From Rhodanobacter sp. (GTDB lineage: Bacteria; Pseudomonadota; Gammaproteobacteria; Xanthomonadales; Rhodanobacteraceae), in the NCBI GenBank assembly GCA_040371205.1, contig AP031382.1, forward strand, positions 3,159,562 to 3,223,561: a DNA stretch of 64,000 nt, given 5' to 3'. Position numbers and translations under genes: made by a program. The notes beneath the pieces are model-generated. The model made no database searches. It saw only the letters and a program-made list of their open reading frames with translations, and had not been told where the DNA came from. Positions 43,279-51,627 of the stretch are shown here, one piece after another (the first letter of the stretch is position 1; every line of letters begins with the position of its first letter).

Positions 43279-44457
43279 ATGCCCAGCCGCGCCCCTTTCC
43301 CCGTCCTGACCGCCTTCGTACTGGCCGCCGCCCTCGCCGCCGCATCGCTCCATGCCCAGGACAAGCGCCAGGCCGAACAGGCCGCGGCAAAGCAGAAGCT
43401 GAGCAGCGTGCACCAGGAGGTGCAGGCGCTGGACAAGCAACAGGCGGCCACCGCCGCGCACCGCGACCAGCTGAATGCGGAGCTGGCGAAACAGACCGCC
43501 GCGCTGGCCGCCGCCGCGCGCGCGCTGCGCCAGACCGACGCCGACATCGCCGCCAAGCAGCAGCAGCTGGAACAATTGCAGCAGCAGCGCGCCGACCTCC
43601 AGCAGAAACTCGCCGGCCAGCGCGCCGCCATCGCCGACCTGCTGCGCGCCAGCTACGCGCTCGGCCACGGCTCGGACCTGCGCCTGCTGCTGGACAACGA
43701 GGACATGGACCGCATCGCGCGCGCGCTGGTCTATTCGCAGTACTTCCAGCGGGACCGCCTGCAGAAGGTGCAGCAGCTCACCGCCAGCCTGGCCCAGCTG
43801 CAGACGCTGGAAGCGCAGATCACCGCCGAACAGCAGGCGCTGCAGGCGCAACGCGACGAGCGCGAAAAGCAGAGCAGGCAGCTGGCCCAGCAGCGCACCG
43901 CGCAGCAAAAACTGGCCGCCGAAGCCGACGCCACCTACCAGAACCAGGCGCAGCGGCTCGCCGCGCTGAAGCAGGACGAGCAATCGCTGAACTCGCTGGT
44001 CTCGCGGCTGCAGAAGCAGATCGACGAGGCGATGCGCGCGGCCGCCGCGCGCAGCCGCGGCGGCAAGGCGTCGCCCGCGCTGGAAGTGGGCCGCGCCGGC
44101 GCCAACATCCGCGGCAACCTGCCCTGGCCGGCCTCCGGCGAGGTGCACAGCTACGGCAACGGCGTGCTGATCCGCGCACCCGGCGGTAGCGAGGTGCACG
44201 CGGTGGCGAACGGCCGCGTGGTCTACGCCGGCTTCCTGCGCGGCTACGGCATGCTGCTGATCCTCAACCACGGCAATGGCTGGATGAGCATGTACGGCAA
44301 CAACGAAGCGCTGCTGCACAGCGTGGGCGACGCGGTGAAGGCCGGCCAGCCGGTCGGCACCGCCAGCGCGCCGACCGGCGTCAACACCGGCGTGTATTTC
44401 GAGTTGCGCAAGGACGGCCAGCCGGTCGATCCGCGCAGCTGGCTGAAGTCCCACTGA
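43279..44457 (+). CDS. envC: EnvC-like murein hydrolase activator (degenerate M23)
   Basis: 392 residues. Signal peptide to about residue 26 (ASLHAQ), then about 220 residues of Gln/Ala/Leu-rich coiled coil (AEQAAAKQKLSSVHQEVQAL onwards), then a C-terminal LytM domain (about 275-392; LPWPASGEVHSYGNGVLIRA). Active LytM proteases have HxxxD and HxH zinc ligands. Here the equivalent regions read EVHSYGNGVL and GVYFELR, so zinc ligands are missing and the protein should be a non-enzymatic activator of cell-wall amidases in division, like EnvC. A carboxy-terminal protease gene follows after 104 bases, a conserved order in gammaproteobacteria. Confidence 0.9.
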   Translation: MPSRAPFPVLTAFVLAAALAAASLHAQDKRQAEQAAAKQKLSSVHQEVQALDKQQAATAAHRDQLNAELAKQTAALAAAARALRQTDADIAAKQQQLEQLQQQRADLQQKLAGQRAAIADLLRASYALGHGSDLRLLLDNEDMDRIARALVYSQYFQRDRLQKVQQLTASLAQLQTLEAQITAEQQALQAQRDEREKQSRQLAQQRTAQQKLAAEADATYQNQAQRLAALKQDEQSLNSLVSRLQKQIDEAMRAAAARSRGGKASPALEVGRAGANIRGNLPWPASGEVHSYGNGVLIRAPGGSEVHAVANGRVVYAGFLRGYGMLLILNHGNGWMSMYGNNEALLHSVGDAVKAGQPVGTASAPTGVNTGVYFELRKDGQPVDPRSWLKSH

Positions 44458-44561
44458 TCGCGCAGCGCGGCGGCGTTGACGGCAGGGCGCCGTCGTCGCA
44501 GGCTGGCAAGGTCGAGGCCAGCCGTCCGCGTGGCCCATCCCACTTCCCCTGGAGTCGTTCC

Positions 44562-45941
44562 ATGCGGTTTTCCACCTACAGCCTGTGCGCCCTGTTGCTG
44601 GCGGCGCCGTTCGTGCATGCGCAGACCGCCCCGGCCCCGGCCGCCAGCGCACCCGAGCCGCCCACCGACCTGCCCGCCACCCACGTGCGCGCCGACGCCC
44701 CCGCCAAGGACGCAGACGCCCAGCCCAGCCTCGACGACATCCGCCGCTTCAGCCGCGTCTACGACATCGTGCGCCAGGCCTACGTCGAGCCGGTGAGCAA
44801 CAAGGAGCTGATGAAGGACGCGATCACCGGCATGCTCGCCGGCCTCGACCCGCACAGCGAATACCTCGACAAGGACGGCCTGGCCCAGCTCGACGAGGAC
44901 ACCACCGGCCAGTACAGCGGCCTCGGCATCGAGGTGCTGGAACAGGACGGCGGCCTGCTGATCGTCACGCCGATCGACGACACGCCCGCCTCGCGCGCCG
45001 GCATCAAGCCCGGCGACAGCATCGTGAAGATCGACGGCGTACTGGTCGACCCGCAGAACGTGGACGAGATGTTCAAGCAGCTGCGCGGCAAGCCCGGCAG
45101 CAAGATCACCCTGACCATCCTGCACAAGGACAGCGACACGCCGGTGGACATGCACCTGGTGCGCGAGAACATCGCCATCACCAGCGTCAAGGTGCGCCAG
45201 CTCGAACCCGGCTACGACTACATCCGCATCACCCAGTTCCAGAGCGACACCGCCTCCGACCTGGAGCGCAAGCTGGGCGCGCTGATCGCCAAGGACGGCG
45301 CGCCCAAGGGCGCCGTGCTGGACCTGCGCAACAACCCCGGCGGCCTGCTCACCGCCGCGGTGGGCGTCAGCGACGACTTCCTCGATTCCGGCACCATCGT
45401 CACCACGCGCGGCCGCCTGGCCGACTCCAACATGAGCTTCAGCGCACACCCGGGCGACCTGCTCAACGGCGCACCGCTGGTGGTGCTGGTGAACCACGGC
45501 ACCGCTTCCGCCGCCGAGATCGTCTCCGGCGCGCTGAAGGACAACCACCGCGCGCTGCTGATGGGCCAGCGCACCTTCGGCAAGGGCGTGGTGCAGACCG
45601 TGCTGCCGCTGGACGCCGACCATGCGGTGAAGATCACCACCGCGCGCTACTACACGCCCAACGGCACCTCGATCCAGGCCGAGGGCATCAAGCCCGACAT
45701 CGCGCTGGCCGAAATCGACGTGCGCAAGGCCGACACGGCGCCCGCGCTGATCGACTCCGAAGCCGACCTGCCGCACCACCTCGCCAACCAGAACGCCCAG
45801 GCCGGCGGCGACATCGACAACGACGGCAGCGCCGCCGCCACCAAGCTCGCCACCAGCGACTATGCGCTGTCGCAGGCGCTCAACGTGCTCAAGGGACTGG
45901 CGCTGGCGCATGGGGCGGCCGCGACACCGGCCGCGAAATAA
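44562..45941 (+). CDS. ctpA: Carboxy-terminal processing protease, S41 family
   Basis: 459 residues. Signal peptide to about 22 (FVHAQ), a short N-terminal helical region, a PDZ domain (about 105-190; YSGLGIEVLEQDGGLLIVTP, SRAGIKPGDSIVKIDG), then the S41 catalytic core with LDLRNNPGG. The catalytic Ser is in NHGTASAAEIVSGAL and the Lys in GQRTFGKGVVQTVLPL. It cleaves periplasmic substrates near their C-termini; homologues in Pseudomonas degrade cell-wall cross-link endopeptidases. GGAG lies about nine bases before the ATG. It follows envC and probably shares its transcript. Confidence 0.94.
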   Translation: MRFSTYSLCALLLAAPFVHAQTAPAPAASAPEPPTDLPATHVRADAPAKDADAQPSLDDIRRFSRVYDIVRQAYVEPVSNKELMKDAITGMLAGLDPHSEYLDKDGLAQLDEDTTGQYSGLGIEVLEQDGGLLIVTPIDDTPASRAGIKPGDSIVKIDGVLVDPQNVDEMFKQLRGKPGSKITLTILHKDSDTPVDMHLVRENIAITSVKVRQLEPGYDYIRITQFQSDTASDLERKLGALIAKDGAPKGAVLDLRNNPGGLLTAAVGVSDDFLDSGTIVTTRGRLADSNMSFSAHPGDLLNGAPLVVLVNHGTASAAEIVSGALKDNHRALLMGQRTFGKGVVQTVLPLDADHAVKITTARYYTPNGTSIQAEGIKPDIALAEIDVRKADTAPALIDSEADLPHHLANQNAQAGGDIDNDGSAAATKLATSDYALSQALNVLKGLALAHGAAATPAAK

Positions 45942-45982
45942 GCCTCGCCGCCGCATCCGCGCGCATCGCCAAGGGATTCGCC

Positions 45983-46411
45983 ATGCCAAACCCGCCTGCG
46001 GCCGCCGCCGTCCTGTACGCCAAGGACATCGCCAGCGTCGGCAACTTCTATGCGGAGGTCGCCGGCCTGCGGCGTGTGCACGAAGAGCCGGGCCACCTCG
46101 TGCTGGAATCGGAAGCCTTCCAGCTCGTGGTCGTCGCCGTTCCGCGCAAGCTTGCGGCAACCATCCACGTCGCCGATCCGCCGCAGCGCCGCGAAAACAC
46201 GGCGATCAAACTGGTTTTCACGGTCGCCAGCCTCGCAGCGGCGCGGGCAGCGGCGCAGACGCACGGCGGCCAGCTCGACACGGCCTCGCGCGAGTGGGCG
46301 TTTCAGGGTACGCAGGTTTGCGACGGCCACGATCCGGAAGGCAACGTGGTGCAGTTTCGCGAACGCGCGCCCCGAGGCGTCGATGCGGCGGGTTCGCTGC
46401 CGCAGCGCTGA
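45983..46411 (+). CDS. VOC-family (glyoxalase/bleomycin-resistance-like) protein
   Basis: 142 residues with the two beta-alpha-beta-beta-beta modules of the VOC fold. The first starts VLYAKDIASVGNFYAEVAGL and the second covers LVFTVASLAAARAAAQTHGG to DGHDPEGNVVQFRER, the usual C-terminal metal-binding Glu region. Substrate cannot be told; VOC proteins include lyases, dioxygenases and resistance proteins. It starts 41 bases after the protease gene. Its stop codon directly abuts the stop of the opposing MidA gene (46411/46412) with no base between. Confidence 0.85.
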   Translation: MPNPPAAAAVLYAKDIASVGNFYAEVAGLRRVHEEPGHLVLESEAFQLVVVAVPRKLAATIHVADPPQRRENTAIKLVFTVASLAAARAAAQTHGGQLDTASREWAFQGTQVCDGHDPEGNVVQFRERAPRGVDAAGSLPQR

Positions 46412-47620
46412 CTACAAGCGCCCGCCCTGATCCGCCTCCAGCAGCTCCGCCGGCAACGGAAGCATGTCCATGCCGCGCGCGAACAGCATCGCCTGGAAAC
46501 TTTCGCCCATGCGGTCGGGCAGCGTCAGCCGCTTCACCTCCTGCGCGAGGCGGTAGCGCGCCGCTTCGTCGGCGGCCTTCGCATGGGCCGACGCGAAGGC
46601 TTCCTGCAGGCCGCTGGCGATCAGGAACTGCGCCTGCGGCAGGTACGCGGCCACGCCGAAGCCGGCGCTGTTGCCGGCCTCCGCCAGCGCGGTGAAATCC
46701 ACCGAGGCGGTGAGGTCGTTGAGGCCGGGCAGCCACAGCGGATCGCCGTGCGCGCGGTGGCGGTAGTGCGCCATCAAGGTGCCGTCGCGGCGGTCGGGCT
46801 GGTAGAACTCGCGGCGCACGTAGCCGTAGTCGACGAACAGCATCACGCCGGCCTCCAGCGAACCGGCCACGGCCTGCAGCCAATACGGCAGCTGCGGCAA
46901 TATCTCGCTGCGGTAGCCGTCGGCGAAGTCCTCGCCGAGGTCGCGCTCGACATGGCGCACCGCGCCGGCCACCAGCGCATCGGCGGGACGGTCCACGCGC
47001 ATCAGCCGGCCTTCGCCGTCCAGCGCCACGTATTCCTCGTACACCTCGCCGTTCTTCATCGCGATGCGCGTGGCGGGCAGCGCGTCGATCACCTCGTTGG
47101 CGAACAGCACGCCGCGCCAGCCATGGTCGGGCGGGCCGTCCAGCCAGCGCACGCGCGCGTTGACCGCGGCCGGCAACGCGGCGGCGAGGCGTTCGCGCTG
47201 GCGCTCGCGCAGGTCGGCGCTGGGTTCGAGGATCAAATAGCGATGCGGCAGGCTGCCGGCTTCGGCGAGCGCTTTGAGTACCGCCTCGGCGAACGCGCCG
47301 CTGCCGCCGCCGAGTTCGAGGAACGTGGCCGGTTCACCCAGCGTGTCCAGCACCGGCGCCACCACGTTCGCCACGCAGCGTGCGAACAGTTCGCCCAGTT
47401 CCGGCGCGGTGACGAAATCGCCGGCCTCGCCGAACTTGGTCTTGCCGGCGCTGTAGTAGCCCAGCCCCGGCGCGTAGAGGCAGCGCTCCATGAATTGCGA
47501 GAAGGGCATCGGGCCGTGGGCAGCGATCTGCTCGCGCAGGTGCTGCAGCAGGCGGTCGGAATGCGCGCGCTCGTCGGCGCCGGGTTCGGGGAGGCGGGAA
47601 GACATGCGGGCCGTCGTCAT
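46412..47620 (-). CDS. MidA/NDUFAF7-family SAM-dependent methyltransferase
   Basis: 402 residues. DUF185/MidA signatures: PMPFSQFMERCLYAPGLGYY at the N-terminus, SAM-binding FLELGGGSGAFAEAVL (about 105-120), the family motif VLFANEVIDALPA, and MLFVDYGYVRREFYQPDRRDGTLM. The mitochondrial homologue methylates an arginine of complex I; the bacterial substrate is not established. Starts at 47620 (MTTAR) or 47605 (MSSRL) are both possible. It sits near folate genes, though a TonB receptor gene separates them here. Confidence 0.9.
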   Translation of the reverse strand: MTTARMSSRLPEPGADERAHSDRLLQHLREQIAAHGPMPFSQFMERCLYAPGLGYYSAGKTKFGEAGDFVTAPELGELFARCVANVVAPVLDTLGEPATFLELGGGSGAFAEAVLKALAEAGSLPHRYLILEPSADLRERQRERLAAALPAAVNARVRWLDGPPDHGWRGVLFANEVIDALPATRIAMKNGEVYEEYVALDGEGRLMRVDRPADALVAGAVRHVERDLGEDFADGYRSEILPQLPYWLQAVAGSLEAGVMLFVDYGYVRREFYQPDRRDGTLMAHYRHRAHGDPLWLPGLNDLTASVDFTALAEAGNSAGFGVAAYLPQAQFLIASGLQEAFASAHAKAADEAARYRLAQEVKRLTLPDRMGESFQAMLFARGMDMLPLPAELLEADQGGRL

Positions 47621-47668
47621 CTGCAAGGGCGACAAGGATAGCCGATGCATCCGCGCGGACCGCGGCAG

Positions 47669-47731
47669 AAAAGCGCCCCGCCCGCGTTCGCCGCCATGGG
47701 GGAGGGAGTGCGGCGAACACGGACGGGGCGC
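47669..47731 (-). terminator. Long hairpin terminator of the 47747 TonB receptor
   Basis: GCGCCCCG (47673-47680) pairs with CGGGGCGC (47724-47731), and GTTCGCCGC with GCGGCGAAC inside it. On the minus strand it is followed by TTTTC. It begins 16 bases past the receptor's stop codon. Confidence 0.65.
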
Positions 47732-47746
47732 ACGGGGACCCGTCGA

Positions 47747-49954
47747 TCAGAAATCCTTCTGCAGGCTCAGGTACAGGCCGCGGCGCGGCCCGAACTGCGG
47801 CGCGCCCACGCCGATGCCGGTGCCGTCGCGCAGCTCGTAGGTGCGGTCCAGCGCGTTGATGACCGCAAGCTGGGTGTGCAGCTTGCCGAAGTGGTCGAAC
47901 GTGAAGTCGTGCGAGACGTTGAGGTTGAGCTGGAAATAGGCCGGCATGCGGTCGCCGTTCGGCACCGCGCCGTCGCGGCGCAGGCCGGTGCCGAACAGGT
48001 AGTCGGCGCCCAACTTGGTGTTGTCGCCCAGCGCATAGCTGAGTCCGCCGGATGAGGTGTATTTCTGGTCGTGGTCGAGGTAGATGTAGTTGTACGCGAT
48101 GTAGGCCAGGTCGTCCGGGCTGAAGTTGTACTGGCTGGTGACCACGTCCTTGCCCATCGCCTTGCTCCACGCGAAGTTGAAATAACCCGTCCACGGGCCG
48201 TTGTCGTAGTTGGCCGTGAACTCGGTGCCCGCCACGCGGCCGTACTTGTAGTTGAAGGTGGAATAGACCAGCGCGGCGCCGAACTGGCCCTCGTCCTGCA
48301 GGTCGTGCACCTGGCGGTAGTAGGTATCCAGGCCCAGCGTCCAGTGGCTGCCGACGTTCTGCGAGATGCCGGCGTCGAAATAGTTGGAGCGCTCGGCCAG
48401 CGGCTCGTTGTCGCCGTAGTTCTTCACCGCATTGGTGGTGTTGGCGAAGGCCGCGATGTTCGCGGCGGTGATCATCTCGGTGGCCGGCGGCGTGAAGTAG
48501 CGCGAGTAGCCGGCGTGCACCGTGGTGTTCTCGCCCGCCTGCCAGACCACGCCCACGCGCGGGCTGAGCTGGCTCTGCGTGGTGCCGAAGGCCTTGTACT
48601 CGTCGCCGCGCAGGCCGTAGTTCACCGTCCAGTTTTCGCCGATGCTCCACTCGTCCTGCACGTAGGCGGACCAGGTCTTGGCGGTGACGCCGTTGCTGGT
48701 GTAGATGCCAAGCGGCGTGGTGCTGGCCTGGCTGCCGTCGGCGTCGGCCGGGAACACCAGCGAGTTGGTATTGGTGGCGGCCTTGTCGTAGCTGCCGTAG
48801 ATGCCGTAGCGCAGCGTGTGGGTGTCGTTGAGCGGCGTGGAGAAATCCGCCTGCAGCGTGCTGGCGCGGTCGGTCTGGTTGATGGCGCCGGCCACGCCGT
48901 TGAACATCAGGTCGCCGATGTCGTCGGGCAGGTATTGCAGGCCGCTGTAGCGCTGGCCCAGCGAGACCTGGTAGTCGGTCTTGCCCAGCTTGCCCTGCAG
49001 CGAGAGCACGCCGAAACGGGTCTGCTCGTCCTGCTGCTCGTTGAGGTCGGCGGAGTTGAAGTTGGTGACGTCGAGGTAGCCGAACTGCGGCGTCTGATTG
49101 GGATTGTTCGGGATCTGGAAGCGGTTGTTGGCGAAGCCGAACATGAAGCTCAGCCGGGTGTCGTTATTGATCAGGTAGGAGATGTCGCCGAAACCCTTGG
49201 CCTGGTTGGTGTGGTCGTGGATCGGCGAGCGGCTGGCGGTGGGATTCTCGATGCCGACGTCGTTCTGCAGGTAGTTGGCGGTGAAGTAGGCGCTCCAGTT
49301 GCCGCTGTTGCCCCACAGCGAGACGTTCGGGTTGAAGGTGCCGAACGAGCCGCCGGTGACGCCGATGCTGCCGCCGTTGCCGAGGTCGGCGCCGCTCTTG
49401 GTGGTGATGTCCACCACGGCGGCGGTGCGCAGGCCGTATTCCGCGGGCAGCGCGCCGTCGAGCAGGTTCATGCTGTGGATCGCGCGCGAGTCCAGCGTCT
49501 GGCCGAAGCCGGAGATCGACTCGGGGATGATCACGCCGTCGATGCGGTACTGCAGGTTCGCGTGGTCGCCGCGCACGTGCAGGCCACCGTAGGAATCCTG
49601 CACCACGCCCGGCGCCTGCAGCACCACCTGGTTCAGCGGCGTGGACGCGCCCAGCGGCAGCGCCTGGATGTCCTTCGCGTCGATCACGTACTGGCTCGAA
49701 CCGGTATCCGGCGACAGCGCGTTGCGTGCCTGGTCCAGCGCGGCCGAGACGCTGATGCCGCTCAAGTTCTGCACTTTCGTCGCCCGCCGGTTGCGCGCCA
49801 TCTCCTGGTCGCTGTCGCCACTCACCGGCTGGTTGGCGTTCGCACCACCGCTCGCCGCAGGCGCCTGCGGCGGAGTGGCGTCGTCGGCACGCGCGTGGAC
49901 AGGGGCGATGAACAACGCGGCGGCGAGGCTCAGGGCAAGCGGGGAAAGCTTCAT
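47747..49954 (-). CDS. TonB-dependent receptor, probably zinc-regulated
   Basis: 735 residues. Signal peptide MKLSPLALSLAAALFIAPVH to ARAD, a Pro/Ala/Gln linker, and a plug with STPLNQVVLQAPGVVQDSYG, GGLHVRGDHANLQYRIDGV and LPAEYGLRTAAVVDITTKSG. The barrel ends in LYLSLQKDF with terminal Phe. The promoter region contains a perfect 14-base palindrome of Zur-box type, which would make it a ZnuD-like zinc-uptake receptor repressed when zinc is plentiful. The protein itself shows no long His-rich loop, only a short HDH in SPIHDHTNQAKG, so the metal link rests on the operator. It is a single-gene unit bounded by a terminator. Confidence 0.9.
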   Translation of the reverse strand: MKLSPLALSLAAALFIAPVHARADDATPPQAPAASGGANANQPVSGDSDQEMARNRRATKVQNLSGISVSAALDQARNALSPDTGSSQYVIDAKDIQALPLGASTPLNQVVLQAPGVVQDSYGGLHVRGDHANLQYRIDGVIIPESISGFGQTLDSRAIHSMNLLDGALPAEYGLRTAAVVDITTKSGADLGNGGSIGVTGGSFGTFNPNVSLWGNSGNWSAYFTANYLQNDVGIENPTASRSPIHDHTNQAKGFGDISYLINNDTRLSFMFGFANNRFQIPNNPNQTPQFGYLDVTNFNSADLNEQQDEQTRFGVLSLQGKLGKTDYQVSLGQRYSGLQYLPDDIGDLMFNGVAGAINQTDRASTLQADFSTPLNDTHTLRYGIYGSYDKAATNTNSLVFPADADGSQASTTPLGIYTSNGVTAKTWSAYVQDEWSIGENWTVNYGLRGDEYKAFGTTQSQLSPRVGVVWQAGENTTVHAGYSRYFTPPATEMITAANIAAFANTTNAVKNYGDNEPLAERSNYFDAGISQNVGSHWTLGLDTYYRQVHDLQDEGQFGAALVYSTFNYKYGRVAGTEFTANYDNGPWTGYFNFAWSKAMGKDVVTSQYNFSPDDLAYIAYNYIYLDHDQKYTSSGGLSYALGDNTKLGADYLFGTGLRRDGAVPNGDRMPAYFQLNLNVSHDFTFDHFGKLHTQLAVINALDRTYELRDGTGIGVGAPQFGPRRGLYLSLQKDF

Positions 49955-50007
49955 GGCTGGGGATTCCGTGGTGGCGTCGATCCGGCGAGGCGGCCGGACT
50001 GTCGTGT

Positions 50008-50021
50008 AATGTTATAACATT
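50008..50021. promoter_or_regulatory. Perfect 14-base palindrome, Zur-box-like
   Basis: AATGTTATAACATT (7+7) in an otherwise GC-rich spacer, 54 bases upstream of the TonB receptor start. Proteobacterial Zur boxes are built from ATGTTATA/TATAACAT inverted half-sites, which this equals with overlapping centres. Its TATAAC/GTTATA can double as a -10 element, fitting repression. The divergent EcsC-like gene starts 117 bases to the right. Confidence 0.65.
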
Positions 50022-50137
50022 GCTCGCGCAGGATTGCGCCTGCCCCGTGCCACAAGTCATGCCACGGTCAGTCTGTTGATCACGGCTTCATGCAGCCACC
50101 CTAGACTGGCCGCATCGCACCGCCCCGGAGTTGCGCC

Positions 50138-50824
50138 ATGAGCCGACCCGCCCCGTCCGACGACCATCGCCAGCTCCCCGCCGTGATCGGCAAGCCGGAG
50201 GAGGCGAACCGGATCACCCAGGCCATCCTCGACTTCGTCAGCCGCATTCCGGACAGCACGGTGGATGGCGCGGCCGATCCGCGGATGCAGGCGCGCCGGA
50301 TCGCCAGCCGCGCAGCTCAGCGCGCGGCGCTCACTTCCGGCACGCTGGCGATGCCTCCGGGGCCGCTGGGCTGGCTCACCCTGATGCCCGAGCTGATGGC
50401 GATCTGGAAGATCCAGGCGCAGATGGTCAGCGACATCGCCGCCGCCTACGGCCGCCACGTCGAGCTGGGCCGCGAGCAGATGCTGTATTGCCTGTTCCGC
50501 CATACCGCGGCTCAGGCCTTCCGCGACATGGTGGTGCGCATGGGCGACCGCCTGCTGTTCCGCCGCATGTCGTTCACCGTGATGGAGCGCATCGCCAAAC
50601 AGCTCGGCGTAAAGCTCAGCCGGCGCGCGCTGGGCGAGGGCATGTCGCGCTGGCTGCCGGTGGTCGGCGCCGTGGGCGTGGGCGCCTATGCCTACTACGA
50701 CACCGGGCAGGTCGCCGCCACCACCATCGAACTGTTCAGCCGCGGCATCGGATTCGAAAGCGATGGCCGCACAGTCGAGGTGCCCGCCACGCGCGCGGGC
50801 CTGCCGCGCGGCAGCGCGGAGTGA
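50138..50824 (+). CDS. EcsC-family-like protein, unknown function
   Basis: 228 residues. The middle (about 60-125) has the EcsC-like pattern SGTLAMPPGPLGWLTLMPELMAIWKIQAQMVSDIAAAYG and REQMLYCLFRH. A hydrophobic Gly/Ala stretch follows at about 178-200 (LPVVGAVGVGAYAYYDTG), perhaps membrane-associated. EcsC proteins are poorly understood; B. subtilis EcsC accompanies an ABC transporter but has no known activity. The ATG at 50138 is near an AGTTGCGCC stretch without a strong ribosome site. Divergent from the TonB receptor; the pteridine reductase gene starts 55 bases downstream. Confidence 0.75.
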   Translation: MSRPAPSDDHRQLPAVIGKPEEANRITQAILDFVSRIPDSTVDGAADPRMQARRIASRAAQRAALTSGTLAMPPGPLGWLTLMPELMAIWKIQAQMVSDIAAAYGRHVELGREQMLYCLFRHTAAQAFRDMVVRMGDRLLFRRMSFTVMERIAKQLGVKLSRRALGEGMSRWLPVVGAVGVGAYAYYDTGQVAATTIELFSRGIGFESDGRTVEVPATRAGLPRGSAE

Positions 50825-50879
50825 CGCGCGGGCGGCGATCCGGCAAGCTCACGCCACCCCCTCGCGCAGGAATCGCCGC

Positions 50880-51626
50880 ATGCCGCCCCGCCACGAACGC
50901 CCCGTCGCCCTGGTCACCGGTGCCGGCAAGCGCGTGGGCGCGGTGATCGCGCGCCGCCTGCACGCGGCCGGTTACGACCTCGTCCTGCACTGCCGTCATT
51001 CGGCCGAGGCAGCGCAAAGGCTGGCCGCGGAACTGGAGCGCGGGCGCACCGGCAGCACCCTCGTGCTGCAGGCCGAACTGGCCGACCCACATGCGCCGGC
51101 CGCACTGGTGGACGCCACGCTAACGCGCTTCGGCCGGCTCGATGCGCTGGTCAACAACGCCTCGGCGTTCTTTCCCACGCCGGTCGGCACCGCCACCGTC
51201 GCGCAATGGAACGAGCTGTTCGCCTCGAACGCGCAGGCGCCGTTCTTCCTCGCCCAGGCCGCCACGCCCGCACTGCGGGCCGCCCGCGGCGCCATCGTCA
51301 ACCTGGTGGACATCTATGCCGAGCGCGCGCTGGCGAACCATCCCATCTACTGCATGGCCAAGGCCGCACTGGCGGCGATGACCCGCGCGCTGGCGCTGGA
51401 CCTCGCTCCGGACATCCGCGTCAACGGCGTGGCCCCCGGCGCCGTGCTGTGGCCCAGCGACGGCAAGCCCTACGACGACCAGCAGGCGATGCTCGCCCGC
51501 ACCCCCCTGCAGCGCGCCGGCTCGCCCGAGGACGTGGCCGGCGCCGTGCTGTGGCTGCTGCGCGACGCGCCCTACGTGACCGGACAGATCATCCGCGTCG
51601 ACGGCGGGCGCACGCTCACGGTGTGA
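50880..51626 (+). CDS. Pteridine reductase, SDR family
   Basis: 248 residues. The cofactor loop is TGAGKRVGAVIARRLHAAGY; the TGxxxRxG form with Arg is typical of pteridine reductases (PTR1/FolM), which use NADPH to reduce dihydrobiopterin or dihydrofolate. NNASAFFPTPVG and YCMAKAALAAMTRALALDLA with Tyr-x3-Lys follow, and near the end VTGQIIRVDGGRTL. The Ser of the usual triad is replaced by Asp in LVDIYAERA, a feature of PTR1-type enzymes. It lies two genes from folK-folB on the opposite strand, in keeping with a role in folate supply. Stops one base from the opposing gene's stop. Confidence 0.9.
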   Translation: MPPRHERPVALVTGAGKRVGAVIARRLHAAGYDLVLHCRHSAEAAQRLAAELERGRTGSTLVLQAELADPHAPAALVDATLTRFGRLDALVNNASAFFPTPVGTATVAQWNELFASNAQAPFFLAQAATPALRAARGAIVNLVDIYAERALANHPIYCMAKAALAAMTRALALDLAPDIRVNGVAPGAVLWPSDGKPYDDQQAMLARTPLQRAGSPEDVAGAVLWLLRDAPYVTGQIIRVDGGRTLTV

Positions 51627-51627
51627 A

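Noticed and set aside
42127-44652. Frames opposite the TonB receptor and EnvC genes
   Set aside because: They carry no motifs, while the plus-strand genes have signal peptides and family signatures.
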